The notes: generated by a model not told the origin, from the sequence alone. 49,002 nt of DNA from Aquirhabdus sp. (GCA_030150135.1 JASLGO010000007.1:1-49002), one strand, 5' to 3'. Positions 1-8,776 are shown, numbered from the stretch's first letter. Made by a program: numbers and translations.

Positions 1-34
1 TTTATTTTTAGTCTTAGCCATCCGCGAGGTTGTT

Positions 35-1573
35 ATGTGTGGAATCGTAGGCATTGCCGCTCAAACGCCAGTTAATCAAATGTTATATGATGCTTTAACG
101 ATGCTTCAGCATCGTGGGCAAGATGCTGCTGGTATTGTCACCTTTCAGGATGGACGTTTATTTTTGCGTAAAGAAAACGGCATGGTTCGTGACGTATTTC
201 ATACGCGCCACATGCGCCGTTTAGTTGGTAACTTTGGGATGGGACATGTGCGTTACCCAACCGCAGGTTCTTCTAGTGCAGCAGAAGCGCAGCCGTTCTA
301 TGTGAATTCGCCATACGGCATCACTTTGGCGCACAATGGTAATCTCACCAACGCTGATAAAATCTCTGCGACTTTATTCCGCTCTGATTTGCGTCATATC
401 AATACCGACTCAGATTCAGAAGTTTTGTTGAATGTGTTTGCTCACGAACTGCAAGCGCTTGGCCGTGAAAATCCAACAGAAAATGATATTTTTGATGCAG
501 TGACCAAGGTTTATGGTCGCTGTGAAGGTGGTTATGCAGCAATTGCAATGGTCACAGGGTATGGCTTATTAGGTTTCCGCGATCCACATGGAATTCGTCC
601 ATTGATCTATGGCGAGCGCGAAGCTGAAAATGGCAAAATGGAATACATCCTAGCTTCTGAATCCGTTGCAATTACAGCATTAGGATTCCGTGTTGTACGT
701 GATATTCTGCCAGGTGAAGCAATTTTTATTAACTCAGATAGCCAAATTTTCACTAAAGTTTGCGCCAAAAATCCAGTCTACAATCCATGTATCTTTGAAT
801 ACGTGTATTTTGCACGTCCAGATTCTACGATTGATGGCATTTCGGTTTATAAGTCACGGATGCGTATGGGGGAAAAACTTGCTCATAAAATCATCCGTGA
901 ATGGGGCGAAGACCATAAAATTGATGTGGTCATTCCGATTCCTGAAACAAGTCGTACTTCAGCGCTTGAGCTTGCATCAATCTTGGGTGTGAAATACCGC
1001 GAAGGCTTCATGAAAAACCGTTATATCGGTCGCACGTTCATCATGCCAGGTCAGAGTCAGCGTAAGAAATCAGTCCGCCAAAAGCTGAATCCTGTTGAGT
1101 TGGAATTTAAAGGCAAGAATGTTCTGTTGGTTGATGATTCTATTGTGCGCGGCACAACCTGTCATGAGATTATTCAAATGGCGCGTGACGCTGGTGCACT
1201 ACAGGTATTTTTTGCGTCGGCTGCACCACCTGTGAAATTCCCGAATGTTTATGGCATTGATATGCCAGCAAAAAGTGAGCTGATCGCATCTGGTCATAGC
1301 GTAGAGGAAGTTCGTCAGATCATTGGTGCAGATCGTTTGATTTATCAAGATTTGAATGATTTGATTGATACGGCTCGCGAAGGTAATCCAAGCATTCAGC
1401 AATTTGATTGTTCTGTATTTGATGGTAACTATGTCACAGGTGGTATTGATGCAGATTACCTCAGTAAGCTTGAAAATCGTCGCAACGATCAAGCGAAGAA
1501 AGGTAAGCGTAGTAACATTGAAGTGATGGATGATACGTCTGTCGATATGACTGGTGTGAAAGAAGACGCTTAA
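35..1573 (+). CDS. purF: Amidophosphoribosyltransferase PurF
   Basis: PurF catalyses the first committed step of purine synthesis, making phosphoribosylamine from PRPP and glutamine in the cytoplasm. The protein (512 aa) starts MCGIVG, so removal of Met exposes Cys2, the glutaminase nucleophile. The class II glutaminase domain fills roughly residues 2-235. The phosphoribosyltransferase domain carries the PRPP-binding motif VLLVDDSIVRGTT at 363-375. Length matches the family (about 505 aa). A GCGAGG ribosome site lies just upstream, and a good intrinsic terminator follows the stop. The 34 bases before the start are too few to show the preceding gene; cvpA is common there but is not seen. Identification is secure. 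Confidence 0.98.
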   Translation: MCGIVGIAAQTPVNQMLYDALTMLQHRGQDAAGIVTFQDGRLFLRKENGMVRDVFHTRHMRRLVGNFGMGHVRYPTAGSSSAAEAQPFYVNSPYGITLAHNGNLTNADKISATLFRSDLRHINTDSDSEVLLNVFAHELQALGRENPTENDIFDAVTKVYGRCEGGYAAIAMVTGYGLLGFRDPHGIRPLIYGEREAENGKMEYILASESVAITALGFRVVRDILPGEAIFINSDSQIFTKVCAKNPVYNPCIFEYVYFARPDSTIDGISVYKSRMRMGEKLAHKIIREWGEDHKIDVVIPIPETSRTSALELASILGVKYREGFMKNRYIGRTFIMPGQSQRKKSVRQKLNPVELEFKGKNVLLVDDSIVRGTTCHEIIQMARDAGALQVFFASAAPPVKFPNVYGIDMPAKSELIASGHSVEEVRQIIGADRLIYQDLNDLIDTAREGNPSIQQFDCSVFDGNYVTGGIDADYLSKLENRRNDQAKKGKRSNIEVMDDTSVDMTGVKEDA

Positions 1574-1586
1574 ACTAGCTTATTAA

Positions 1587-1615
1587 GAAAAACCGCTCTT
1601 TTTGGGCGGTTTTTC
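1587..1615 (+). terminator. Intrinsic terminator of purF
   Basis: A perfect 10-bp inverted repeat, GAAAAACCGC with GCGGTTTTTC, encloses a 9-nt loop and ends in a T-run. It begins 14 bases after the purF stop. The stem is A/T-flanked on both sides, so it could also act on transcription from the right. Confidence 0.9.
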
Positions 1616-1675
1616 TGCATTGATAATCAATATTAGAAGTTAAGAACAGATTTAACATTTGTTAGATTAAGTATG

Positions 1676-1999
1676 TCAGGTTGCAACAATTTTTATTCGG
1701 GTTTTAGAGTCTGATTCTATAAATTTTTGGTTTACTGTTGCGGTGCACTCTACGAGTTCCTGTAATAGGTTAGGAACGACTTTGGAAGTCTTAGTGTTTA
1801 CTAGAACTACTTCGAGGCTTTCATTCGGGCTGACTAAAATGGATGACATTTGTGCATCTGGACTATCTATGTAAGACATACAATCGATCCAAGCATCCAT
1901 GTTGTTGCCATAGAATTCAGGAAAACCCATTACTTTTTTAAATAGGTAGTGAAAATCTTCTTTATTTCTGATATCACTAAAATCTATGATTATTTCCAT
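1676..1999 (-). CDS. Barstar-like protein (orphan immunity-type)
   Basis: This 107-aa protein resembles the barstar family, small cytoplasmic inhibitors that bind and block barnase-type ribonucleases. The recognisable core is the FPEFYGNNMDAWIDCMS segment (about residues 26-42), matching the barstar helix consensus around YGxNxDALWD. The order beta strand, helix, helix, strand also fits. An AGAGAG ribosome site lies just before the ATG. No ribonuclease or polymorphic-toxin gene is adjacent: purF lies on one side and oxyR on the other. It may protect against toxins encoded elsewhere or delivered by neighbouring cells, or be a remnant. The family call is fairly sure; the role is inference. Confidence 0.75.
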   Translation of the reverse strand: MEIIIDFSDIRNKEDFHYLFKKVMGFPEFYGNNMDAWIDCMSYIDSPDAQMSSILVSPNESLEVVLVNTKTSKVVPNLLQELVECTATVNQKFIESDSKTRIKIVAT

Positions 2000-2074
2000 G
2001 ATTCTCTCTGAATAGAATAAAGTAAAGATAGTTTTTATTTAGAAAGCTTGAAACTTTATTCTACAGAAAATAGA

Positions 2075-2968
2075 TTATAACCCTTTCACAATCTCAGCCA
2101 ACGCCATCAGTTCAGTTTGCTGAGTCGTACTTTTTCTGGCGAGTAGAGCAAGTGTTCGTACAGGTGGCTCAACCAGTGGCTGACAGACAAGAGTCGGATA
2201 GCCTTGTAAGAAACCAGAATCAATGGCCATCTGTGGTATCAGAGTAAACCCCAATTTTGCGGCAACCATTTCAACGAGAGTGGGTAAGCTCGTTGCTTCC
2301 AAATCTCCTAAATTCGCACGATCACCTAAACTGCACACGCTGAGCGCATGTTCGCGTAAGCAATGACCTTCTTCTAACAACAATAATTGTTCCAGCGGGA
2401 GTTGGCTGACTTGCTGGTTTGTTTTGGTTGCAAGCGGATCATCTTGATGACAAACCAGAAGGAGTGGTTCGGTTTGTAAAGATGTGACCTGCAAATTTTC
2501 AGTAAGAAAAGGTAGCGCGAGTAGCACTAAATCCAGATCACCATTTTCCAGATTTTGTACCAAAGTCTGACTCTGTGCTTCATGAATGCGCAGATTCAGT
2601 TTTGGATATTGCTTACGCACTGATGCTAAAAGTTTGGATAATACAAAGGGTGCAATCGTTGGAATGACACCTAAATGCAAGTCACCAGTTAAAGGCTCAC
2701 CCATTTCACGGCTGAGTTTAAGTAAGTCGCCTGCGTCCGCCAAAATTAATCGTGCGCGTTCAACAACTTGTGCACCAAGTGGTGTAAGCCGAACAGTTTG
2801 ACGACTCCGCTCAACTAGCGCACCACCTAAAACGCGTTCAAGCTCAATAATCCCACCTGATAGCGTCGATTGAGTGACGAAAGAGCGCTTTGCGGCTTCG
2901 GTGAAATGCAATGTTTCTGCAAGTGTGACCAAATATGATAATTGGCGTAATGAAGGAAGTGCTGACAT
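2075..2968 (-). CDS. oxyR: Peroxide-sensing LysR-type regulator OxyR
   Basis: OxyR is a LysR-type transcription factor that senses hydrogen peroxide through a disulfide and activates antioxidant genes. The N-terminal winged helix-turn-helix covers about residues 5-65, and the effector domain follows. The redox signature GHCLREHALSVC places cysteines at 203 and 212, with the same spacing as Cys199 and Cys208 of E. coli OxyR, so this is OxyR rather than a generic LysR protein. Length 297 aa is typical. The preceding hydrolase gene ends one base before this ATG, so the two are probably cotranscribed and translationally coupled. Confidence 0.93.
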   Translation of the reverse strand: MSALPSLRQLSYLVTLAETLHFTEAAKRSFVTQSTLSGGIIELERVLGGALVERSRQTVRLTPLGAQVVERARLILADAGDLLKLSREMGEPLTGDLHLGVIPTIAPFVLSKLLASVRKQYPKLNLRIHEAQSQTLVQNLENGDLDLVLLALPFLTENLQVTSLQTEPLLLVCHQDDPLATKTNQQVSQLPLEQLLLLEEGHCLREHALSVCSLGDRANLGDLEATSLPTLVEMVAAKLGFTLIPQMAIDSGFLQGYPTLVCQPLVEPPVRTLALLARKSTTQQTELMALAEIVKGL

Positions 2969-2969
2969 T

Positions 2970-3911
2970 TTATGCCTTAGCTGCTTTTTTCATGTTCTGG
3001 GTAAAAAGTCTGACCAGAATAGGCGTAAAGGCTTCTGGAATATCGTGTCCCATCCCGCTAATTAAGTGAAATGTAGAACCTTTGATCGCTTTTGCCGTCG
3101 CACGACCATGAGCTGGAGGAAGTAGTCGATCCAGACTGCCATGCAATACAACAGTAGGTGCTTTAATTTTTGCATCTTCAGCAGTGAGCGAACCTGTGCT
3201 GAGTACACCCAAATATTGGCGCATGACGCCAGCAGGAGAATAGCTACGACGGAAAAGCGTGCGAGCAAACTCTAATTGACTTTCAACACTGCTCTGGTTT
3301 GGTGTACCAATTGCGTCAAATAAGCGAAGAGAATGTTTGAGCAGATCCTCTTCATTTTGTGAAGCTGGGCGACCAGTCAGGGCATTAAATTGTTTAGGAA
3401 ATGGTGGCGGCAAAAATGCACGATTATTACTGGTGAATAATAATCCTAATGATGCTACTTTTTCTGGATAACGAGCTGCAAGAATTTGCGAAATCATTCC
3501 GCCCATTGATGCGCCAATGACATGTGCTTTATCGATATTTAGCGCGTCCAAAATGCCTTTGGCGTCATTGGCTAAATCATAGAGATTGTAGAGTGCACCT
3601 TCTGTTTTTAAACCTAAAGTAAAGCGTGCCATGAGTTTGGCTTGATTCATACGCGGCGATTTCATGCGCATTTTGCTCGATAAGCCAATATCGCGATTAT
3701 CAAAACGTATAACACGATAACCTGAGTCGATTAGTTCTTTGCAAAACCAGTCACGCCAGAGCAACATTTGTGCGCCCAAACCCATAACCAATAAGATGAT
3801 CGGTGCGTCTTCTTTGCCACCTATCTCAACATGAAAATCTAGCTCGCCGACTTTAACGGTGGTTTGTTGCATAAAATCAGCATAGGGAGAAGGCGTGAAC
3901 TGTGCACTCAT
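2970..3911 (-). CDS. Alpha/beta hydrolase, cotranscribed with oxyR
   Basis: A 313-aa alpha/beta-hydrolase fold enzyme. The nucleophile elbow GASMGG puts the catalytic Ser at 135, the acid is probably Asp261 in GSLDRLLPP, and the base is His289 in GMGHDIPEA. An HG-like oxyanion segment VMGLGAQ lies near residue 42. There is no signal peptide, so it should be cytoplasmic. Its stop falls one base before the oxyR start on the same strand, suggesting a common transcript. The substrate cannot be read from sequence; an ester or lipid-derived compound is possible, and the pairing with oxyR hints at a role in oxidative stress. Confidence 0.88.
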   Translation of the reverse strand: MSAQFTPSPYADFMQQTTVKVGELDFHVEIGGKEDAPIILLVMGLGAQMLLWRDWFCKELIDSGYRVIRFDNRDIGLSSKMRMKSPRMNQAKLMARFTLGLKTEGALYNLYDLANDAKGILDALNIDKAHVIGASMGGMISQILAARYPEKVASLGLLFTSNNRAFLPPPFPKQFNALTGRPASQNEEDLLKHSLRLFDAIGTPNQSSVESQLEFARTLFRRSYSPAGVMRQYLGVLSTGSLTAEDAKIKAPTVVLHGSLDRLLPPAHGRATAKAIKGSTFHLISGMGHDIPEAFTPILVRLFTQNMKKAAKA

Positions 3912-4002
3912 AGCAAAATTCCAAAGATAATGATTTGAATCTAGTATCGGCTAATTCGATTAAAAGCGTAACCATCAAGGGTTTTGAGACTAACATAAAC
4001 AA

Positions 4003-4024
4003 TATGACAATGTATATTGTCATA
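4003..4024. promoter_or_regulatory. Perfect 9-4-9 palindrome, operator candidate
   Basis: TATGACAAT and ATTGTCATA form a perfect 9-bp inverted repeat around GTAT. It lies 92 bp upstream of the hydrolase-oxyR start, in the only gap before that operon. Symmetry and length suit a dimeric repressor such as a TetR- or MarR-family protein, but no regulator gene of that kind is adjacent. There is no T-run, so it is not a typical terminator. Confidence 0.5.
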
Positions 4025-4101
4025 AAATCGATTTCAAGAAGAAAAAAGGTCAATGATTGATAAGGTGTAGTTAGATATTAGATAGTTGAAATGCAAATTT
4101 A

Positions 4102-4971
4102 TTATTTTAATAATTTGGCTAAAGAATCTAATGCGTCGGAATGTGCTGAATTTTTAATCATCGATAAATCTAAAGCAACGCCGCCCAACAGTCGATATAA
4201 CTCCCTATATTCAGGTTTCCAAGTCTGAAAGGCATTTAATTGTGTTGTAACGGTCGATACATCACCACGAGCGATTGGTCCTGTTAATGCTTTGGCAGTA
4301 TCTAGTTCACTGATATTTTTAATTGTTCCATGTGCAATCGGTTCTATGATTTGTAAGGCTTGTTTTCGGGTTAAGCCAGCTTTGACATAGCTTTGAATAC
4401 TGAGTTCAAGTAATGCCGTGAGATAGTTACTCGCCACCACACTGGCTGCGTGATAGAAGGTTTTATTGTCACTATCGATTTGCAGTATTTGTCCGCCAAT
4501 AGTTTGAAAGGCATTTTCTAAGGCGACAAGCGCAGCCTCGTCGCCTTCAGCACCACAAAATGTTCCCGCAAAATTCGTAATACATAAACTTGGATCGGCA
4601 AAACTTTTAATTGGGTGAATGCTGGCAATGAATGCACCTTTGCTTTTTGCTTGATTGAGAATTGAAGCGGGAAGTGCGCCACTGCAATGGAAAACAATAT
4701 TTCCTGCTTGTAGCACATTTGATTCAACTAAAAGTTCACAGCAATCTGAAATTGATTGATCTGCTGTACCAATTAAAAATACATCCGCAGGACGAAGATC
4801 ATTGAAAGATTGAATTGGGTTGCCTTGCCCAATAAAAGCGCATGCGTTTTGTGCGCTGTCTAAGGAACGATTACATACATCTTGGATTTGAAAAATATCA
4901 TGCTGAAACCAAAGATGCGCTAAGGTTTTTCCGACATTGCCACATCCGATAATGTTGAGTTTAAGTGTCAT
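4102..4971 (-). CDS. DUF2520 Rossmann-fold NAD(P)-binding protein
   Basis: This 289-aa protein opens with LNIIGCGNVGKTLAHLW, a Rossmann dinucleotide-binding motif. The segment ADVFLIGTADQSISDCCELL and the stretch FHCSGALPASIL match Rossmann-like/DUF2520 proteins, a family related to pyrroline-5-carboxylate reductase and prephenate dehydrogenase folds. The C-terminal half is helical, as expected for the DUF2520 dimerisation domain. The start was set at the ATG preceded by GGTGGGAAG; an upstream TTG would add 13 unconserved residues. The substrate is unknown; a dehydrogenase or reductase role is inferred from the fold. It lies downstream of rlmKL on the same strand, separated by an REP-like repeat. 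Confidence 0.82.
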   Translation of the reverse strand: MTLKLNIIGCGNVGKTLAHLWFQHDIFQIQDVCNRSLDSAQNACAFIGQGNPIQSFNDLRPADVFLIGTADQSISDCCELLVESNVLQAGNIVFHCSGALPASILNQAKSKGAFIASIHPIKSFADPSLCITNFAGTFCGAEGDEAALVALENAFQTIGGQILQIDSDNKTFYHAASVVASNYLTALLELSIQSYVKAGLTRKQALQIIEPIAHGTIKNISELDTAKALTGPIARGDVSTVTTQLNAFQTWKPEYRELYRLLGGVALDLSMIKNSAHSDALDSLAKLLK

Positions 4972-5011
4972 CTTCCCACCATATTCTTTCGAATTGAAAA
5001 ATGGTAACAAA

Positions 5012-5090
5012 GTTCACTGAGCTTGTCGAAGTGGACATCTCATCAATCATTACTTTTCAGGTACCGTTCATTTCGACAGGCTCAATGAAC
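5012..5090. repeat. REP-like paired palindromic repeat
   Basis: Two 25-nt arms, at 5012-5036 and 5066-5090, are inverted copies matching at 21 of 25 positions with a 29-nt spacer. Each arm is itself a hairpin: the right arm has GTTCATT paired with AATGAAC. The core TTCGACAGGCTCA is of the type seen in dispersed intergenic palindromes. It lies between rlmKL and the DUF2520 gene, both read leftward, where it could act as an mRNA stabiliser or attenuator. Confidence 0.8.
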
Positions 5091-5111
5091 TGAGCTTATT
5101 TTTCAATAACC

Positions 5112-7367
5112 TTAAACTGGAAAATGTCGAATTTCCCATGCGCGATGAAGCTGATTACGTTTGAAATCAAAGCCAATGGTCAAATGAGTAATTTCTTTAA
5201 TCTCAAACATTTCTGGCAATAATTCATCCAGTTCAAACTTACGGAAGTTGTTTGAGAAATAAAGTACGCCGTCACTTTGTAAACGGTTCATTGCACGTTT
5301 AATCAATGACATGTGATCGCGCTGAATATCGAATGTGCCAAAGAATTTCTTAGAATTGGAAAATGTCGGAGGATCGATAAAGATCAAATCATACATTTCG
5401 CTGCCTTCTTTGAGCCATTCAAAGACTTCGGCAGCAAAAAACTGGTGTTGTTGATCTGGATGGTCAACAGTGAGTCCATTGAGGGCAAAATTATTTTTAC
5501 CCCAATCCAGATAAGTATTTGATAAGTCAACGCTGGTTGTACTTGCTGCACCACCTAAAGCGGCATGAACGCTGGCTGTACAGGTATATGCATACAAATT
5601 GAGGAAATGTTTGCCACGTGCTTCCTGAGCAATTTTTAAGCGCATTGGGCGGTGGTCTAGGAATAATCCAGTGTCGAGATAATCAGTGAAATTGACATAA
5701 AGGCGCGCGCGGCCTTCCTGCACAATAGAGCGTTTGCCTGTATCACTTTTCTTTTCGTATTGATCATTGCCTTTTTGGCGTGCGCGGGTTTTGATATAGA
5801 CCTGTTCACGTGCCATTCCTAACACTTGGCGAATTGCTGCCAGAGCCAAGTTAAAGCGCATTTTTGCTTTTTCAGGGTCAATGGTTTTAGGTGGGGCATA
5901 TTCTTGTACATGCACTTGGTCGCCGTAGAGATCGATTGCCAGATTAAAATCAGGTAAATCGGCATCGTAAATTCGTAAATTGGTTACGCCTTCACGAACA
6001 GCTTGTTTTTTGAAGTTACTGACATTTTTAATGAGGCGATTGATGAAGTCTTTGGAGCCCGCATTTTCTTCAGTAAATTCAATCGTTGGTGTATGCCATG
6101 CTTGCAAGAACGATGGCTTATTTACGGATGCTGCGATTTCACCAATACGGATGTAAATTGGCAATTTACCATTCATCAAACGAGTATTGCTGATGTGATT
6201 GAGTTGTAAGACGTCCGCTTGTTCAATTTGAGAGGCGATGATTGCGGCGTGTTGGCTTGGTGCAAACTTTTGCAGGAGATAGCCTAAACCTTGATATAGC
6301 GCACGATTACTGACTTTATCGCCCAAACGTTCGCCATACGGAGGATTAGTAATCACTAAAGCTTTGTCTTCGTGTTCACGTAACTGGAAGTCAGGCCAAT
6401 CTGCAAGGGTACGTTCTTCAAGTTTGATAAAAGGCAAACAACGTTCTAAACCCGCGGCAATAAGGTTGGTACGTGTGGCTTTCACAGCTTCCCAATCGGC
6501 ATCAAATGCAAAAACAATCAGCGGATATTCATCCGAATTGATCAAGTGATCAAGAGCTGCTTCAAAGCGATCTTGGGCTTCAAGTTTGAGTTTTTGCCAA
6601 ATTGCACCATCATGCCCAGACCAACCTGAGAAGCCAAAACGACGATTTAAACCCGGCGCACGATCTGTGGACATGAGCAACGCTTCAATCACAAATGTTC
6701 CTGAACCACACATTGGATCAATGAGCGTGTTGTACTTTTTCGAAGAGCCGCCTGAATGCCAATGAGCTAGACGAAGGATAGCGGCAGCAAGGTTTTCTTT
6801 GAGTGGAGCATCGGTCATCGCATGACGATAACCACGACGATGCAAACTATCACCAGATAAATCTAAACTAAAGGTATGTTGGCGTAATCCAGCGAGAACT
6901 GTCAGAGTAATTTCTGCGTTTTGCGTATCAATGCTTGGACGGCGACCATGACTGTCCATAAAGCTATCCACCACCGCGTCTTTCACGCGTAATGTAGCAA
7001 ATTGGCTGTTCATTTTGACTTCGCGTTCAGATTGAATCCGCACAACAAAAGTGCTTTGTGGACTGAACACCAATGACCAATCAAAATCACGCGCAGCTTC
7101 AAACAGTTCTTCTGCAACATCGCGCACATCTTGTCGTTTGACTTCAACAGTAAATAACGGCAAAAGAACACGCGAGGCGAGCCGTGACCACAAACAAATT
7201 CGATATGCTGTTTCTAAAGTGCCTTCGATAATGACTCGACCTTGCTGAAATGGCGGCTGATGGTCAACAACTGTTGCGCCAAGTTCTGTGACTTCTTCTG
7301 CAAGCAACCGCTCTAGACCATCGGCGCAAGTAATGTGATAAATGTTACGGCGAGCAAGAGCGGTCAT
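5112..7367 (-). CDS. rlmL: Bifunctional 23S rRNA methyltransferase RlmKL
   Basis: RlmKL makes two base modifications in 23S rRNA, m2G2445 (RlmL part) and m7G2069 (RlmK part), using S-adenosylmethionine. The order is an N-terminal ferredoxin-like/THUMP region (about residues 1-155), the RlmL methyltransferase with catalytic NPPYGERLG near 342-350, and a C-terminal RlmK methyltransferase with DPPTFSNSKK near 673-682. At 751 aa it is somewhat longer than the E. coli protein (702 aa). The start is taken at ATG (MTALARRN); an upstream TTG would add four residues. It lies head-to-head with the Mpo1-like gene, with about 165 bp for promoters between them. Confidence 0.96.
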   Translation of the reverse strand: MTALARRNIYHITCADGLERLLAEEVTELGATVVDHQPPFQQGRVIIEGTLETAYRICLWSRLASRVLLPLFTVEVKRQDVRDVAEELFEAARDFDWSLVFSPQSTFVVRIQSEREVKMNSQFATLRVKDAVVDSFMDSHGRRPSIDTQNAEITLTVLAGLRQHTFSLDLSGDSLHRRGYRHAMTDAPLKENLAAAILRLAHWHSGGSSKKYNTLIDPMCGSGTFVIEALLMSTDRAPGLNRRFGFSGWSGHDGAIWQKLKLEAQDRFEAALDHLINSDEYPLIVFAFDADWEAVKATRTNLIAAGLERCLPFIKLEERTLADWPDFQLREHEDKALVITNPPYGERLGDKVSNRALYQGLGYLLQKFAPSQHAAIIASQIEQADVLQLNHISNTRLMNGKLPIYIRIGEIAASVNKPSFLQAWHTPTIEFTEENAGSKDFINRLIKNVSNFKKQAVREGVTNLRIYDADLPDFNLAIDLYGDQVHVQEYAPPKTIDPEKAKMRFNLALAAIRQVLGMAREQVYIKTRARQKGNDQYEKKSDTGKRSIVQEGRARLYVNFTDYLDTGLFLDHRPMRLKIAQEARGKHFLNLYAYTCTASVHAALGGAASTTSVDLSNTYLDWGKNNFALNGLTVDHPDQQHQFFAAEVFEWLKEGSEMYDLIFIDPPTFSNSKKFFGTFDIQRDHMSLIKRAMNRLQSDGVLYFSNNFRKFELDELLPEMFEIKEITHLTIGFDFKRNQLHRAWEIRHFPV

Positions 7368-7532
7368 CAGTTTTTCCAAAGTACAAAGCTAAAATACAAA
7401 AAAGACAAAGAACAAGGTGTGTAGTTTACCTGATTTTAAACTTGTTCTTGAGGTAGAATGCTGCATGATGCTTATGAATAGGCATATTGCATTGACAAAT
7501 ATATCAAATGGTCACCCCAGAAGGATATGGTA

Positions 7533-7898
7533 ATGAACGATCTACAAAGCCAAGAGAGTCGCAAAGCAGTAATGCCAATTAAAAATTACGAACAGTTTTA
7601 TCAGTTTTATCTGACTGAGCATTCCAATGCAACCAGTCGTCGTTTGCACTTTGCAGGCAGCACTTTGGGGTTGATCGGTCTTGGTTATGCGATTAAAAAA
7701 GGTAAAATTCGTTATGCCTTGATGGGTGTGGGTGCAGGTTATGCCTGTGCATGGGTTGGTCATTTTATTTTTGAAAAAAATAAACCTGCGTCATTTAAAC
7801 AGCCAATCTATAGCTTCATTTCTGATTTCCGTATGTATAGCGATATTTTACGTGGCCGTATTAGCTTGAAAGGTAAAGAGTTTGATCGGATTTCTTAA
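7533..7898 (+). CDS. Mpo1-like (DUF962) membrane protein
   Basis: A 121-aa protein of the DUF962/Mpo1-like family. The yeast member Mpo1 is an iron-dependent dioxygenase acting on 2-hydroxy fatty acids. Diagnostic segments are YLTEHSNATSRRLHFAGS near the N terminus and GHFIFEKNKPASFKQPIYS near residues 75-93, with histidines that in the family are thought to bind iron. Two hydrophobic helices lie between about 40 and 77, so it is probably in the inner membrane. The start is the ATG seven bases after AAGGA; the ATG two codons upstream lies too close to that site. The bacterial function is unproven. Confidence 0.83.
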   Translation: MNDLQSQESRKAVMPIKNYEQFYQFYLTEHSNATSRRLHFAGSTLGLIGLGYAIKKGKIRYALMGVGAGYACAWVGHFIFEKNKPASFKQPIYSFISDFRMYSDILRGRISLKGKEFDRIS

Positions 7899-7901
7899 CA
7901 G

Positions 7902-8129
7902 TTCAAAGCTATTCAGCTCCTTTCCCTGAGAGCATGGGTATCTACACATCTTCTGAGGTTTATTTATCGTATGCCTGTCAAATCCATCCCGACCTTCCTT
8001 TTCTAAAGGAAGGAGCTTTTACCCCTCTTTAGATAAAGAGGGGCAAGGGGAGATTTGAAAGCATCTGTAAAATCAAACTATTAAAATTTGTGTAGATATC
8101 CATGCCCTCAGGGGAAGACTTCAAAGCAA
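7902..8129. repeat. MITE-like palindromic element with nested hairpins
   Basis: The outer arms at 7924-7948 and 8089-8113 are inverted repeats matching at 23 of 25 positions. Inside are two perfect hairpins: CCTTCCTTT with AAAGGAAGG (7993-8013) and CCCCTCTTTA with TAAAGAGGGG (8022-8043). The right edge, 8111-8129, is an exact 19-bp inverted match to 13638-13656, which begins the second repeat. No ORF lies inside. The element occupies the gap between the Mpo1-like gene and thiE and its hairpins may end the upstream transcript. It is probably a dispersed non-autonomous repeat. Confidence 0.75.
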
Positions 8130-8140
8130 TTTAATTTTTT

Positions 8141-8776
8141 ATGAAGCCAACCGTGACAACACCATCGCCATTACAAGGTATTTACCTCATTACCAATGAT
8201 GATCCGCTATCCGATTTATTGCCTAAATTAGAGGTTGCATGTCAATCAGGTATTGCTTTATTGCAGTACCGCCGAAAAAAAACACCGATACATCTACAAG
8301 AACAAGAAGCTCAAGAAATTCAGTTGTTAAGCAATCATTACAAGGTATCTTTAGTCATTAATGACAATATTGATTTGGCTGAGCGTTTACAATGCGGCGT
8401 GCATTTAGGGCAGGGTGATGGTTCGCTCGTTGATGCTCGAAAACGTTTAGGCAAAAATGCCATTATTGGGCGCACTTGTCATAATTCACTTGAGTTGGCA
8501 TGTGATGCAGATCAAGAAGGTGCAAGCTATCTTGCTTTCGGTGCTGTTTTTCCCTCATCAACGAAACCAAATGCACAACAAGTATCTGTTGAAACGCTTG
8601 CAAAAGCTAAAGCCATGTTTGAATTACCCATTTGTGCGATTGGTGGTTTAACGGCTGAAAATATTACTCCTGTTAAAGCAGCAGGCGTAGATTTATATGC
8701 AGTTGTCAGTGATATTTTAGATTTACCTGTTTCTCAGATTCAACAGCGCATCGAATTATGGAATCAGACGATTTAG
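8141..8776 (+). CDS. thiE: Thiamine-phosphate synthase ThiE
   Basis: ThiE joins hydroxymethylpyrimidine diphosphate and thiazole phosphate to make thiamine phosphate in the cytoplasm. The 211-aa TIM-barrel protein has GIYLITND at the N terminus, LLQYRRKK near residue 41, VNDNIDLA-like INDNIDLAERL near 71, GRTCHN near 110, and YLAFGAVFPSSTKP near 130, all family hallmarks. CAIGGLTAENI near 167 forms the phosphate-binding loop. The ribosome site is weak. The repeat element at its 5' side ends only 11 bases before the ATG, so the element may supply part of the promoter or leader. Confidence 0.95.
   Translation: MKPTVTTPSPLQGIYLITNDDPLSDLLPKLEVACQSGIALLQYRRKKTPIHLQEQEAQEIQLLSNHYKVSLVINDNIDLAERLQCGVHLGQGDGSLVDARKRLGKNAIIGRTCHNSLELACDADQEGASYLAFGAVFPSSTKPNAQQVSVETLAKAKAMFELPICAIGGLTAENITPVKAAGVDLYAVVSDILDLPVSQIQQRIELWNQTI

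Noticed and set aside
1..34. End of a preceding gene such as cvpA
   Set aside because: Only 34 bases are available before purF; they show a ribosome site but not enough to call a gene.
7902..8127. TTCAAAGC on both sides of the repeat as a target-site duplication
   Set aside because: The right copy is part of the 19-bp end shared with the second repeat, so it belongs to the element rather than to the target.
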